Positions 50,801 through 60,455 of a stretch of DNA of 64,000 bases are shown in pieces. The position numbers were made by a program, and so were the translations under genes. The notes below the pieces were generated by a model. It did not search any database. It worked only from the letters and a program-made list of their open reading frames with translations, and was not told the origin of the DNA. The stretch is from Lingula anatina (lineage: Eukaryota; Brachiopoda; Lingulata; Lingulida; Lingulidae), in NCBI RefSeq assembly GCF_001039355.2, contig NW_019775280.1, positions 184,003 to 248,002 of the forward strand, given 5' to 3'. Positions within the stretch are counted from its first letter, which is position 1. Every line of letters starts with the position of its first letter.

Positions 50801-51288
50801 ACGGTTACATCACCAAGGCAGAGATGGTAAACATTGTGGACGCTATCTATAGTATGGTGGGGAACATGTTAGACCTGCCGAAAGACGAAGATACGCCTGA
50901 AAAAAGGGTGGAGAAAATATTTGCACAAATGGATAAGGTAAAGACAAGAACTCTCTATATATTTTAGGGATGGTATTTAAAAAAAATTTTTTAGTGATTT
51001 TATACTTATTATGGGTAATACAGGGTAGAAACTAGCTGGATTCTGTAAGAAATGTTCAAAAATGGGGAGATTTTGGAGAAGGGGAATATGTTTTCTTCCT
51101 TTACGTAGCCCTCCTTCTTTCAGCCCTAATAACTGAATATCGGTGGTATGTCACTATTAATATTTATTAATTTATCTATTTTCCAGAATCACGATGGGAA
51201 GTTATCAAAAGATGAATTCCGCGAGGGTTCTAAGTGTGACCCTTGGATAGTCCAGGCGTTGTCCATGGAGATGCCGGCCGGAAGATGA
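20813..51288 (+). CDS. NCS1: Neuronal calcium sensor, frequenin/NCS-1 type, seven exons
   Basis: Exons: 20813-20879, 23189-23213, 28434-28482, 49346-49435, 49858-49936, 50771-50937 and 51187-51288 (TGA). All introns are GT..AG and all phases join. The product is 192 aa, close to the usual 190. It begins MGKQASKQ, a consensus for N-myristoylation. EF-hand 1 is the degenerate KDCPSG type (about 37-49). EF-hands 2, 3 and 4 have full calcium loops starting DANKDG (74), DVDQDG (110) and DKNHDG (158). [12 protein letters not shown] and [12 protein letters not shown] are family hallmarks and favour frequenin/NCS-1 over hippocalcin. The C-terminus (SMEMPAGR) differs from the usual YDGLV. The family relays Ca2+ signals at membranes, for example to PI4-kinase and GPCR kinases. 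Introns total about 30 kb. Intron 3 (28483-49345) holds a minisatellite made from exon 3 and two same-strand genes. Confidence 0.93.
21537..21704. mobile_element. 168-bp MITE with CAGGGGTGG termini
   Basis: Ends CAGGGGTGGATTTAG and CTGGATCCACCCCTG are inverted repeats, flanked by the 5-bp duplication GAAAG (21532-21536 and 21705-21709). Inside, CTTCCAGAAGACGG recurs in altered form as TTGGAAGACGG. It lies in intron 1 of the calcium-sensor gene. CAGGGG TIRs are typical of hAT-like elements. It is similar in length and duplication size to the 9867 element but differs in sequence. Confidence 0.85.
23189..23213 (+). CDS. NCS1: Calcium sensor exon 2, 25-nt microexon
   Basis: Encodes the end of Phe23, DKKEIRQ and two bases of Trp31. 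Acceptor TTTCATTTCAG, donor GTAAGT. Both junctions are split-codon and both fit the neighbours. The residues match the family's YFTEKEVQQW position. Confidence 0.88.
23578..24050. repeat. GACCTGCTGACAGA / GACA minisatellite
   Basis: About 470 bp of interleaved GACCTGCTGACA units and (GACA)n or TAAAGAGAGA spacers, with higher-order periodicity. It lies in intron 2 of the calcium-sensor gene. All three minus-strand frames stay open for about 150-190 codons (Ser/Leu/Cys/Val repeats) only because the unit lacks stops; this is not a gene. Confidence 0.92.
25708..25934. repeat. Foldback MITE, GATC family, copy 5
   Basis: Left end GGGTGCTTTCCCAGAGATTT, right end GGAAATGGGGTGT. The interior is nearly the reverse complement of 18454-18680, including CCGGCCAAGCTGACAG and GTGAGACTCCCC. 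It lies in intron 2 of the calcium-sensor gene. Confidence 0.87.
28434..28482 (+). CDS. NCS1: Calcium sensor exon 3
   Basis: Completes Trp31 and encodes [16 protein letters not shown], the degenerate EF-hand 1. The first GTAGGT (28483) is the donor that keeps the frame into exon 4. Eleven near-identical donors follow downstream. Reading on through the array meets TGA at 28546-28548, and the second donor would shift the frame, so only the first donor gives a full-length protein. Confidence 0.9.
28454..28933. repeat. 37-bp minisatellite made from exon 3 end plus its splice donor
   Basis: Eleven full 37-bp units (28454-28860), each running ACTGTCCCAGTGG.GTGTTG, then AG/GG, AAAGAG and GTAGGTGC. 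Unit 1 overlaps coding exon 3 (29 nt exon, 8 nt intron) and retains GGC and GAGGAAAG. Units 2-11 read GGT and mostly GAGAAAAG. A twelfth copy is split by about 35 bp of other sequence (28861-28876 and about 28911-28933). There are no spacers, so it is not a CRISPR array. Long minus-strand Thr/His/Leu frames across it are artefacts. Confidence 0.95.
28940..28984. repeat. (TA)n microsatellite
   Basis: About 22 TA units directly after the minisatellite. Confidence 0.95.
29439..30971. repeat. 1.53-kb direct repeat, first copy
   Basis: Begins AGCTTTTTAGTTTCTACAG and is repeated almost base for base at 30973-32506. Differences noticed: A versus G within GGGTCGTAGACTCC, and one A in a poly-A run. 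Intronic, no gene. The two small frames inside appear in both copies and have no known features. Confidence 0.93.
30973..32506. repeat. 1.53-kb direct repeat, second copy
   Basis: Separated from the first copy by a single N at 30972, a typical sign of a forced join. Allelic sequence placed twice is more likely than a fresh genomic duplication. Confidence 0.93.
33009..33064. repeat. (TG)n-rich microsatellite
   Basis: Interrupted TG repeats in calcium-sensor intron 3. A second looser TG-rich stretch lies near 34895-34990. Confidence 0.85.
33331..33486. repeat. 156-bp foldback element
   Basis: Left end CTGGGATAGCATTAGCCAAAT pairs imperfectly with the right end (ATTTGGCTAATTTGG, then TAGTGCTACCCCAG). 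The interior is AT-rich with further AGCCAAAT/ATTTGGCT pairs. Probably a MITE; target duplication not clear. Confidence 0.55.
34157..34200. repeat. Fragment related to the 62478 foldback element
   Basis: CAAGTGGGTCGGCCATATTT and the bases after it resemble one arm of the 62478-62652 element (CAAGTGGGTCGTCCATATTT). The rest is diverged or lost. Confidence 0.5.
36290..36797. other. Assembly gap (508 N)
   Basis: N run followed directly by 12 C and 24 A, so a homopolymer probably stopped the assembly. Open frames across it are meaningless. It lies in calcium-sensor intron 3. Confidence 1.
37061..38950. other. Intronic non-coding stretch and upstream region of the first nested gene
   Basis: No CDS. 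The last few hundred bases are likely promoter and 5' UTR of the gene starting at 38951. An acceptor-like CACATTTGCAG lies just before 38790, so a 5' UTR intron is possible. A short upstream frame, ATG GAA AGA AAC, starts near 38847 and stops after seven codons. Confidence 0.4.
38951..39781 (+). CDS. RPT-repeat protein A, nested in calcium-sensor intron 3
   Basis: Intronless CDS of 276 aa from ATG 38951. ATG 38996 ([13 protein letters not shown]) has the better context (A at -3) and may be the real start. Five repeats with the core V.R[LVI]T.PT.AS[RK]: [19 protein letters not shown] (38), [19 protein letters not shown] (93), [14 protein letters not shown] (143), [17 protein letters not shown] (181) and [18 protein letters not shown] (238). 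Repeats 1 and 2 share a longer unit ending in HVQ[HY][ML]. Repeats 4-5 are colinear with the whole repeat region of the gene at 42741. It is basic and soluble, with no signal peptide or membrane segment. I recognise no named family. The short basic Pro-containing repeats recall axonemal microtubule-binding proteins, but that is inference. It lies on the host gene's strand, with AATAAA at 40802. Confidence 0.75.
   Translation: MLEICAPSAVVPQVTMYSTVEGALGYKHMSGAEVRSLVDRLTTPTVATKAARYSFDPQEAHVQHMRTFDEKCRQLYGQGEKQKVDPRLLNEMVFRVTRPTTASRAARYSFDAQACHVQYLQDQDHKMLVRGDGRDQGKIDVMVKRIRKPTFSSNGGKTPGAAHEDDQKKSKISVDQVDQLVERVTRPTVASRGGVDLANKDFTYIKPPKTKTLPVIKGIESKFKGLRKVDDDELSEIIERLTKPNGTYKARLQSARNMRARANVGNYPDRPHTSMF
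40802..40807 (+). other. Candidate polyadenylation signal, RPT-repeat gene A
   Basis: AATAAA about 1 kb after the stop codon, in AT-rich 3' UTR-like sequence and followed by a T/G-rich stretch. Confidence 0.4.
40808..42349. other. Spacer between nested genes, with a probable 5' UTR exon at its end
   Basis: No CDS. GGCAAG|GTGAGT at 42350 is a strong donor that pairs with the acceptor before 42729, so an untranslated first exon of the 42741 gene probably ends at 42349. Its start is unknown, and the small frame there (from 42178) has no known features. Confidence 0.45.
42741..43250 (+). CDS. RPT-repeat protein B, nested in calcium-sensor intron 3
   Basis: 169 aa from ATG 42741 ([14 protein letters not shown]). 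The ATG has GAAA before it and lies 12 bp after an acceptor (TTAAATTTCAG), so the CDS is one exon behind a 5' UTR intron (about 42350-42728). Two repeats: [20 protein letters not shown] (52) and [19 protein letters not shown] (113). The first aligns without gaps to repeat 4 of the gene at 38951, including GGVDL.-KDF.Y.KP, and the spacing to the next repeat is similar, so the two genes are tandem paralogues. The C-terminal part ([16 protein letters not shown]) is unique. No signal peptide or membrane segment. Function unknown. AATAAA at 44187. Confidence 0.77.
   Translation: MSEDYQSMMRGLGGQERHCCVDLPQRTVSYKPWFASPNSDQPVPQTQLKPIVERITKPTVASRGGVDLKDKDFEYMKPVNWMKKTNPDWKIKNLDTRFRTPRQVSKAEFQEIVDRLARSTAISRIRSAPPRLSWYPINLEKGPVEKPYFLSQKLRSDGLYWDPNESESR
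44187..44192 (+). other. Candidate polyadenylation signal, RPT-repeat gene B
   Basis: AATAAA 0.9 kb after the stop codon, embedded in AT-rich sequence. Confidence 0.4.
44193..49345. other. Rest of calcium-sensor intron 3
   Basis: No gene supported. Contains a thrice-repeated CTAATCCCTTAACGGG-like motif (about 45291, 45341 and 45429), GC-richer patches with GGCGGCCGC near 46480, and a poly-A run at 47821-47846. Frames at 45850 and 46292 (about 75-90 codons) resemble no family. Confidence 0.45.
49346..51288 (+). CDS. NCS1: Calcium sensor exons 4-7 (EF-hands 2-4)
   Basis: Exon 4 (49346-49435) encodes [14 protein letters not shown] through FDANK. Exon 5 (49858-49936) encodes [19 protein letters not shown] through Asp103. 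Exon 6 (50771-50937) encodes [18 protein letters not shown] through FAQMDK. Exon 7 (51187-51288) encodes [16 protein letters not shown] to the stop. EF-loops 2 and 4 are each split by an intron right after the NK or DK of the loop, a symmetry consistent with EF-hand pair duplication. Confidence 0.93.
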
Positions 51289-53000
51289 CCTCTCCTCTCC
51301 TAGCTTCCAGATTGTATCATTTCAGGCAGACTTGGAACATGATTAACTTTATCTGGAAGGACGCTAATGGAGATCATCCAAGATAGCCCAAATCTCGTGA
51401 CTAAACAAAAAATGGGACAAGATTCCGTTGGATTTGGAGGAGAGAGGGTGTCAGAAATAATGAGAGGCGAGCAAGTGCAGTGCGGCAATAAATACAAGCG
51501 GACAGAATTCATCCACAGATATTTTTCACTGTTTGTTTTCTCTGAGGTTCTGTTAAGTTAGTCTTTCGCACAACATTGTGTTTTTTTTTTTTGTGTTAGT
51601 TTTGTATTGTTTTCCAAGACCACATACCAAGCACATAAAGGATGACCATTTTTGCTAAAAGCTAATTATCTTTGCCTCAGGTGATGTCTCACATGTTTTC
51701 TAGTTTTGTATGACATCACACAGCTGACATTCTCATTTTAGGCCACCTCGGATGATTTCTGTTGAGATCACTTGTTGACCTAATTACAGGCCTGGGAAAC
51801 TCCACGACAACTACACCAACCATGGCGCCTAAGTTACCACCAGATGTCATATATCCTTCCTGACAATCCAGGGCTCCATAACTTGAAAGCATCGTGAATT
51901 GTGATAGCGATATCACCTTTCATTTCGAGGCTTTTATATGGAGCGAGTAAATCCCGAGTTATGAAATAGAGGCAAATCTCCATGTTTGCGCTTGCTCGCG
52001 ATTTGTGATGCTTTGAAGTTAAGGAGCCCAGGTGTCTGTATTTAGTGATTTTATACTTGGTGTCACTTACTAGTACTAAATTTATTCATGATTTTTCTTC
52101 TCACTTTGACCATAAATTATCTTTATTTAAGGTGTTATTCAATGTTATTAACATGTGGATTTATATCATTTTGGGCAGTGTAATTTTGGTGGAACTATGA
52201 TATATTCCCAGTCATCAGATGTCTGCGCAAGTGTCCCTCTACAGATTGGAATATTGTGAAATATTTCTTGTCATTTTATTTGTTATTTTATAATGTAATC
52301 TTTTTATTTTTGTACAGTAAGATTGTAGGATAAATTTAGGGAAATGTTTACATTGAAAATCCCAGATATGAGTTTAGACTCTTATGATGGAAGTTATAGC
52401 TATGTTAGAGTGGTAAAATTAAAACCTGTTGTAATAGCATGGTTATTTTTAATTTTGTATTTCCATTTTCATCTTAATTTATTACTATTTTTACCTAAGC
52501 TTGAAATATTTTAAAAGATGATATTATGTTAACTTTTTCTCTTATACTTAACTGGTGACAGTACTAGTGTTTGAATGTACTGAGATAGAGAAAATTGATA
52601 TTTGTCTCACAGGGGTTAATATTACTCCTTGTATTAGTTTTTATTTAGAAAGATGTGTAGTACTCGAATGTTGAGCAGATGCACCTTATTCCTTGTCCTA
52701 AAGGAGAGATTTTCTCTTATCAGATGCTTCCTACGTTATGTTTCATGATTGTTTAAGTTTTGTTAAATATTGCAATGCCTTTTAAAGGTTTTTAAAACTT
52801 TAATGGGGAGTTTGTTAAAATGAGTTAAGGGCATAATTAACTTTCCACAAATGTATTTGTCAGATATTAATTGTAGTCGTATTGTTTTTACAGCGTTGTT
52901 GTATAGATAGTTTCCTATGAAGTCGTGAGAATAATGAAAGTTGTCAGCTTGTATTTACATATGAAGCTATATATGTATGTGGATATTCACCACTTTTTTG

Positions 53001-53006
53001 AATAAA
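53001..53006 (+). other. Candidate polyadenylation signal, calcium-sensor gene
   Basis: AATAAA followed by GGTCCGTTTGCG, 1.7 kb after the stop codon. The 3' UTR would be AT-rich and free of other genes. Confidence 0.5.
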
Positions 53007-54283
53007 GGTCCGTTTGCGAGAATCCTTTGGGTTTAATGGTTTACTGATAATGCTTATTTTATGGAAGGAAAAACGATTGTTTGTGGATTTTTGGCGCGAT
53101 GAAAAACAAATTAAAAATTCCTATCTTTTGCTGTGAATAATTTCCTAGAAGTAGTTGGTCATCCCTCTGCCCAATATTATTGGCAATAAACGATAAAAAA
53201 ATAAATAATATTTTTAAAGAGCGTTTGTTCTCTTGGGCGAAATGCATAGCCCACATTTCCGTTAAAAGGACGCGTAAATGGATGAATTTTATTCATTAGG
53301 TAAATTTGAGGAAATGCAGCGTGTCAAGCATTCAATTTCTCCTTTGGCGGTTCACCTTTCAAACTATTCATATATATAAAATGGATTATGAAGTGATTAA
53401 CCGAGGATTACACACTCTTAATTGTAAAATCTAGGGACCGTTAATTAAATCTTCGATGATCGATAAACAGTATATGTGGGCACTTTACTTGAGACCTAAT
53501 AAACTTCATTTCAGAATCGTTGTTGTTAATGATACACTACAGAGTACATGTTTCAGCGTTTTAAAAGTCGTCAGGTACAAAGAAGTGCTGTTATTTGTTA
53601 TCCAATGAGACCAATAACATAATCAAACAGAAAAAAAAAACAGCCCACGTGCGCGTTAAGCCGCGTAGACTGTTGCACTGAAATGCACGCACATCTGAAT
53701 ACGGCATAGAAATGTTCTTTTGAAGTCGCTCCGCATGAAGAAATGTTCGTATCGACCCTGACACGCTGAACTGTTGTTGCTAGGTCATCGTTATGACTGG
53801 GCTTCGATTAAGCTCACGGGTATTGAGAGACTATTATCACGCTTTCTATAGGGGCCGACGTAAACATGGGTCTGATACCGAGTGTATGATGATCACAATA
53901 GGGCTAAGTGGTAGATTGACTGGAAAGACGGCTAAGACAGACTACGCCCGGGAGAGTACGACATACTCTTTGCCGGTAGAGAGGGGAAGTTTCCATGGTT
54001 ACTGCTGTGCATCACCGTGGAGACGGATACTTCGCCAGAGACGCACGTGGCTAGATCAACATGACAAGGCTTGTGATTCTGTGTGGGGTCTTTAGGCATG
54101 ACGTTCACTTTATTTAGTGTCGGAGACATCATTACTGTATCCAAGTATACTGTCTAGATATTAGTGTCAAGATTTCAGTTTTAGTGCCAAGAACGCACGT
54201 TCCTCAGACGTTTAGAAAAAGCTAAATCTTCCTTCCTACCAGGAATACATACAGCAAGCATCTCATGTTAATATCACCAAGGC
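53007..54283. other. Intergenic, upstream of the membrane-protein gene
   Basis: No gene supported. A 100-codon frame at 53793 has Arg/Ser/Gly-rich composition and no family features; the region is probably promoter and 5' UTR. Confidence 0.45.
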
Positions 54284-57200
54284 ATGGAAGCGAGTTCACC
54301 CCGAAGTGACGAGCTGTTAGTGGCCGGTGAGAAGACCCCTCCCCTATGCGTCCGCCCCACGGGTCGCCAGGTAATCAAGTACACCGTACTGGGCACACTC
54401 CAGCTGTTCTGCTACGCTCTGCCTTATTTCCTTACGGTCTGGCACGTGGTGGAGAAATACACGGGGGAGGCCATCGTTAACAACCAGCAGGGGTACATGT
54501 ACGGGTGGGATGTCACCGCTGAGAGTTTTAGGAACATATTGGGAGGGGTGTTTGCTGGGCTGGTGCTGGTGTCGTTAGTGATTTATGTCTTGGTGACTGT
54601 GCTTAGCAGACGACATGCAAGAAGATGGTGGTGAGTTAGTATTTTTTTATTTTATGATGTAAATCGTACAGTTCACATGCATCTTTTCTGAGTTTATAAT
54701 TTCGTTCTTTGACTTAATTCATTCCAAAGCAATTAAATTTCAGATCCTTCGATTTCATTTTCGTTCACTGATGGGAAATTAATATTATCATTCAGTCATC
54801 GGTGCCTTTGCCTACCTTGTAAAATGATAATAATTTACTGGAAAAAGTATCGATTTTCTTACAAACATTTCATTTTCAGCGCCATTTCAGAAAATAAAAA
54901 ATGGCCTTAATCTACTCTCTACCAGGGCGACAGACGGATTTTCCACATATATTCACAGATTTTTTTCTAGATAAATAGTCATTTGGCTGTGTGTGGATTT
55001 TCCCGTTTTTCCCTACAAAATCTGCCACCCTGGAAGAGGGTAGCCTTAATCATGAATTTAAAAAGGAACAAAATTCTTGTAAAGAATACATACCTTGGGA
55101 TGTTATGTGACCGTGGCGATATGTTGATCACTGGACCCTGTCCATTTAGCCAAGCTTCAGTGAAGATCGAGGGCAACCTCGAGCCGCTTCCACTCACTCG
55201 ACATTTCTGCGTAGCGTCTCTCGGAAAACTCGAATTTAACCTCGATGTAGTCTAGAGTTTCACGACTACATCTTAAATCAGTCGAGATCTCTATAATTCT
55301 GAAAGCCGAGACAGAGCTTTACATGTAACCTTCTTGGCATCAAGAGAATAGAGAAAATAATACGTCGCACGATTGACTGGCAACCTTGATGCACTCGCCA
55401 TTGTACATTTGCAAGCGAAAACTAAATTGATTCAAAATAATTTCACCTATCAAAGCACAATACACTACCAAGCTTTTACATATAGCGAAATTCACTATAA
55501 ATAGAATCCAAAAATGTATAATTAATTCATGTTTGGTAAACAGACTTCGGCACACTACGCAATAAATTGAAATCAGACAAATTATGCTCAGAATTCTGTC
55601 TAAAATAGCAAAGAATAAACAACAACAACAACACAGAAGTCAGTATTTTATTCTTTTAAATGAATTAAATAAACAAAGAAACCAAAATATTACGTGTGCA
55701 CCTCAGTCTTGGAAAATTTCAGTTGAGATAATAACAATGCACAGGATAATGAGACCATCGTCTCCTTTGCATCACCGTCCACTCACCTAGGCCTAAATAC
55801 AGAAAAATACCATAGACTCGCAGGGAAATCAGTGTCTCATGATGCGGTGACCTTTACTGTCCAAAATTTAAACAACAATTTTGACCGCCGCTCCACCCAA
55901 TTATTCAAATTTTATGTCAGGAATTTCCTGCGCAATATACTTTCAGCCATATTGCAGCGAAAACTAAGCTTAAGGCCCGCAAAATTACAAGTTGCAAGTA
56001 CGTTGTCGCGAATAAAGTATTCACTGGTTCTACTTACTGACTTAGAGAGTGATTACTATGGGATTCACATTACTTGAAATCGTCCCTTACACGTCCGGCT
56101 GTAAAGAAGAGGTCTTGCCTGATACCTTTTTTCCTCAACAGTCCCAGCAAGGTGTGGCTCAGCTGAGACGCGCATGGTCAGTGTCTTAGGTTGGTTAAAT
56201 ACTGCTCAAGCGAGTTGAATACTTCCACGACAAGTATTTAGCAAAAATTGACCAAATATGTCATACATTACATAAGAATTTGGCAGGAGGTGACCAGCGC
56301 ACGTGGACGAGTTTGTTCCATATAACATCTCTAGAGCGTGACATGGGGTCACTTTATTCGGTTTTTAGGGTCTTAATGAAAAAAATGAGTGCATTTTTTC
56401 TCGGAATGTATGTCGCTGGCGCTCGAAATATTATGGCCTTTTTCGCTCGGGTGACAGTGTATTATCTCACACGTAATGGCCATTTCTTGTCGCCCTGTCA
56501 TTTTAATGTCATTTAATGTCATTTTAATGTCATTTAAACACGTTAAAACGTGTTGTCCATATAAGTCATAAACACAGACAACCATTGATCGATGCAATCG
56601 CTTGGCGAGATAACGAATAAATCTTCTTAAATAAATCAGTAACTGTCATCTTGATCGTCTTTATCGTCTTCTGTTACACTGTACGTTCTCATTCTTTAGC
56701 TCTATGTAGTTTCTTCTGGGATGGTTCATTAAAGAAATTAAAGTCATAATAACTCTTCATTTTGGCCAAAAATTGGATTTTCCTGGAGTAAACGGCAATT
56801 TTCCCGTACTTACCAATGGTCAGCGACCCCATTCCTGCATTCAAAGTTAATCCAGGGTTTTTTTCCTAAACGTACGGTTTTTTGTTAAAATCTCTTAAGA
56901 GATTTTAACTGACGGAGCTCTCTCTGACATCGCATAGTCACTGTTGACCTACTTAAAACCGCGGGAAAAGCAGACAACAACAACACTATATAAGATTCAT
57001 GAGATATATTCGTCTTTTCCTTAAAATACATTAATATCCACAATGTGTGCCATTCTGGGCTTTTCGTTATCCGACGCACTGTACAAAAACTCGCAACTTA
57101 CGTCTGCGTCCGCATTAATGCGTTTGGCGCCATATGTTATTTTGGTCTCGAATGAACGCGAGAATCCGCGTGACACCATTACGTCATTAGCAACGAATGC

Positions 57201-59054
57201 CTTGATGAAAGCATCGAAAGCCCTATTGACAAGCACAGATTTTAGTTTTACTGCAATAACGGCCGTTTTAGTGGTAAAATACAATAGAATATATTTCCTT
57301 GCGTTGTTTACAATGTATTTCATGCGGAATTTTGAATCTCAAAGGAAGAGTTATTATTGCTTTAATGGTTAAAAGTGTTAAATCGCTATTAACTTCATCT
57401 TCCAGGCGTCCCTCTATCACCCTGTATGTGTTGTTCTGTTCCACACCTGTCATGGTATTACTGGCCCTGGCGTTCAAGGTAGGTGGACATATATAGAGCT
57501 TGTTTTATTGTGTGGTTCAAGAACTTGCCAAAATTAAGTTTTTACTTAAAGGGATCTAGGACCCAATACAACAAAATTGCACTTTACCCTACCATTCCGA
57601 TGTTGCTTGAATGGGATTTAAGTTTTGGTAGATATAGACATAACTTGTTTAACAGCCATTTGGCGTTCAACACAAAAAGGTAAATTCAATTGATAGGATA
57701 TATTTATGATTTTCAAGTTTCAATTTTGAAACAAACAGGAAACAACTGATATCAATAATAAGGTACAATAATCTTATTTAAACAGGTGCACGCCAAGAAG
57801 ATACCTTGCTCAATTCTCAAAGCCTATGCTCAAAACACCACAACCAATACTACCTCAGCCTGCACGCTAGAGAGTTCACCGAGTTCCCTGCTCCAAGCTG
57901 CCGAATTTGACCATTTTGACGAGTGGAGTATTTTCATCCTACAGGTGGTGCTGATGTGCTTGGTGGTCAACGAATGGTTTGCTAAGTTTAAAGAGGTGAG
58001 TGATAGGGCTGGGTTTTTATGTTGGTTTATCACGTTTTGTCATGCTCAGTTGTCAGATTAGTAGTTGTTTTGAGAAAGTGAGAAATGTGCCCCCCCCCCC
58101 CCACACACACACACACACACTCCCCCTCCTTCTCTCTCTCACAAACACACACACCTCCAAACACGTTCTCTCTCTCTCTCTCAGCATTCGGTTCAAACTT
58201 CTTTGAAAATTCAGCGTTTACAGCTATGTAAACTGAGTTTTTAATTCCTTAAAAGCATTATGAGAAGACCTACAAATACTCTTTATATCTATATATTTCA
58301 GATAAAACATGACGACGACATCACAAGTATTTATTCAATAATCAAAGAATGTGGAATGGAGTTCTTCCCACTGTACGACATCGCCGAATTCCAGAGCCTT
58401 CTGACCAACGCCTCCATTTTTTCTGAAGACCCCTTAACTGTGACCATTATGGTATTCACGGTGATAAGCACTTTAAAATTCGCGCCTTCTCCCCCAAAAG
58501 ACGAATTCGACAGACATAAACTGATGTTTGAGAATAGCCGTCTCCACAGTGCGCTGTACTATACAATGATGCTGGTGTTTCAAGATATTCCGTACTTGGT
58601 GGTGCGTATTTACATCATGGTCACGTACAGGAATGGCATGACGCTGAGCGAGCTGCTTTTCACCTTTAAGAACGCAGGGTACATCGCCTGGTATTCCTTG
58701 TTGCTTATTTTGCTCATGGTTTCAGCCGAAAAACTGGATAAAGATGCTCAAAGGTACGTCATGAGCGTTCTCAGAGAGAATAAGGGGAATCTATGGGGGA
58801 ATCATCTGACACACCAAAAACCAAAACGTCGCAAAAAGAAACCGAAAGTCCCCAAGCAGGTCGAGGGAACACTGACAGGATCAAAAGAGAACATGAGGGT
58901 AAAGAAGAGAGTTAAAACCACCAGGAAAACAGATCACGAGGAGACACTTCATGTATCGGACGAGGCCACGTCTCCGGCGGCAAAACAGAAACGCAAGAAG
59001 AAGAAAAGGGTCTCCTCAGTTACCCCGGAACCGCCCCTTTCCCTGACGGTGTAA
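54284..59054 (+). CDS. Polytopic membrane protein with basic C-terminal tail, four exons
   Basis: Exons: 54284-54630, 57406-57478, 57786-57995 and 58302-59054 (TAA). Donors are GTGAGT, GTAGGT and GTGAGT, and all phases join. The product is 460 aa starting MEASSPRSDELLVAGEK, with no cleavable signal. About seven hydrophobic segments lie near residues 30-56, 84-106, 119-140, 186-205, 252-270, 296-317 and 334-351. Two N-glycosylation sequons (NTT at about 157 and 161) lie between segments 3 and 4. The tail from about 380 is strongly basic (KRRKKKPK, KQKRKKKKR). LVFQDIPYLVVRIYIM followed by LLFTFKNAGYIAWYSLLLIL recalls the 'QD.PFL..R' and 'FF..KNA' pattern I associate with TMEM26-like proteins, but that assignment is weak. 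A multipass transporter or receptor-like protein of another family is possible. It converges with the monooxygenase gene. Confidence 0.83.
58091..58182. repeat. C run, (CA)n and (CT)n simple repeats
   Basis: Low-complexity stretch in the last intron of the membrane-protein gene. Confidence 0.9.
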
Positions 59055-59545
59055 CCTCTTCTCCGGGCAAATTAATGCGTCAAATATTTTATCTGTGCCA
59101 ATATTTTGTTGTTCTTAAATGGTACTCTTTTTGTTAAAATCAAAGTTTCCAGCAAGAATGCAGCTTTTTCCGTTTTCAAGATATTGAAATTGCATTGTGT
59201 GGAAATATAATGAATTTTGTTCAAATTTAGCGATTGATCATCGGTGCATCGCAGCAGAGACAGTGCACCCGTGGAGGAATGATACGTTTTATTCACCCAA
59301 AGTACTGGTACAGCTGTTGTATAGCAGTAAAAATCAAATATATAACTCTAGTTTTGTCTTACCTCAAAGTGCCAAACAGGGACTGAAATGTTGCTTGCCT
59401 ACAAGTTTTTGTTTAATTTCAATTCACATTGTCATATTTTTTCCGATGTGATATTATTTTTTGCATTGCTCAATGTTACTCAGCCCCATCATAAAACTTA
59501 TGTGTCAAGAATCTTACCGTTTCGTTCTGTAATATTTTGCAGGTG

Positions 59546-59551
59546 AATAAA
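59546..59551 (+). other. Candidate polyadenylation signal, membrane-protein gene
   Basis: AATAAA followed by a T-rich stretch, about 0.5 kb after the stop codon. Confidence 0.5.
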
Positions 59552-60455
59552 ATTTTATATCACTTTGTGACAATTTCTACATAGAAAAGAAGGACAGATG
59601 AACAAAATACTGGCAAATATAAAAGCATTAAGAATGTCTTTAAGACAAAAACAAATACTTGAAAATATGAAAACAACTGATAATTTAAAGCTGATTTATT
59701 ATCACAAGTTTAGTTGGACCCAAGTTTGATGCTTATCAAAACCAGTAATAAAGTGATGTATAATTAGCTTAGCCTATTACATAAAAATTATATGATTAAA
59801 AACTTTTTGCATCTTATGCACCAGATGTAATAGGCAATGATATACTTTCTTGATATAAATACTGTTCATTATACAAATACAAAATAATAATGTGAAATAC
59901 TTAAGCTAAGTACTATGGCAGTCCATGTAACAGATTATAAACTTCGATTTAATTTACATCGTGGAATACTAGCACAAACCATCAGTCAAGGATTACTTGC
60001 CTTTATGATACTGTGATATAAATAATGGGAAAATGACACACCAGATAATCATTCATTTTTATGATTAGAATCTCTATTGCTGGAAAAAATACACAACTGA
60101 TACACAATATACAACTGATGTTATTGTATTAAAAACATCCAACAAAAAAACACTTGCAAGGTTTACATGTAAATCAATAAATACATAAATAAAATATTTG
60201 ATGAAATGTAATAATGAACTGATACATGATACACTTAAAAATATTAAAAATAATGGTTAAATGTTTTGCAGTAAATTTGCCATGAATATTCTTCAACTGG
60301 AAAAAAAATCAATGCTATGTATTGAAGGTTAATGGTTTAAACGTCATTATTTTGCCCTTGCTGAGTTTTTTTTAAAAATAACATTGTGATGACCTCACAC
60401 ACATTGATCAATGAATGAATACAGTCTGAAGTAAGACAATTCCACTTCCCCTCCC
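59552..60455. other. Region between convergent 3' ends
   Basis: AT-rich with no gene. It probably holds the 3' UTR of the minus-strand monooxygenase; TTTATT at 59695-59700 (AATAAA on the minus strand) is one candidate end. Confidence 0.45.

Noticed and set aside
50692-50967. 91-codon frame around calcium-sensor exon 6
   Set aside because: The residues before 50771 are intronic read-through; the family alignment starts at the acceptor.
53793-54095. 100-codon plus-strand frame before the membrane-protein gene
   Set aside because: No domain or splice context, Arg/Ser-rich composition; more likely 5' flanking or UTR sequence.
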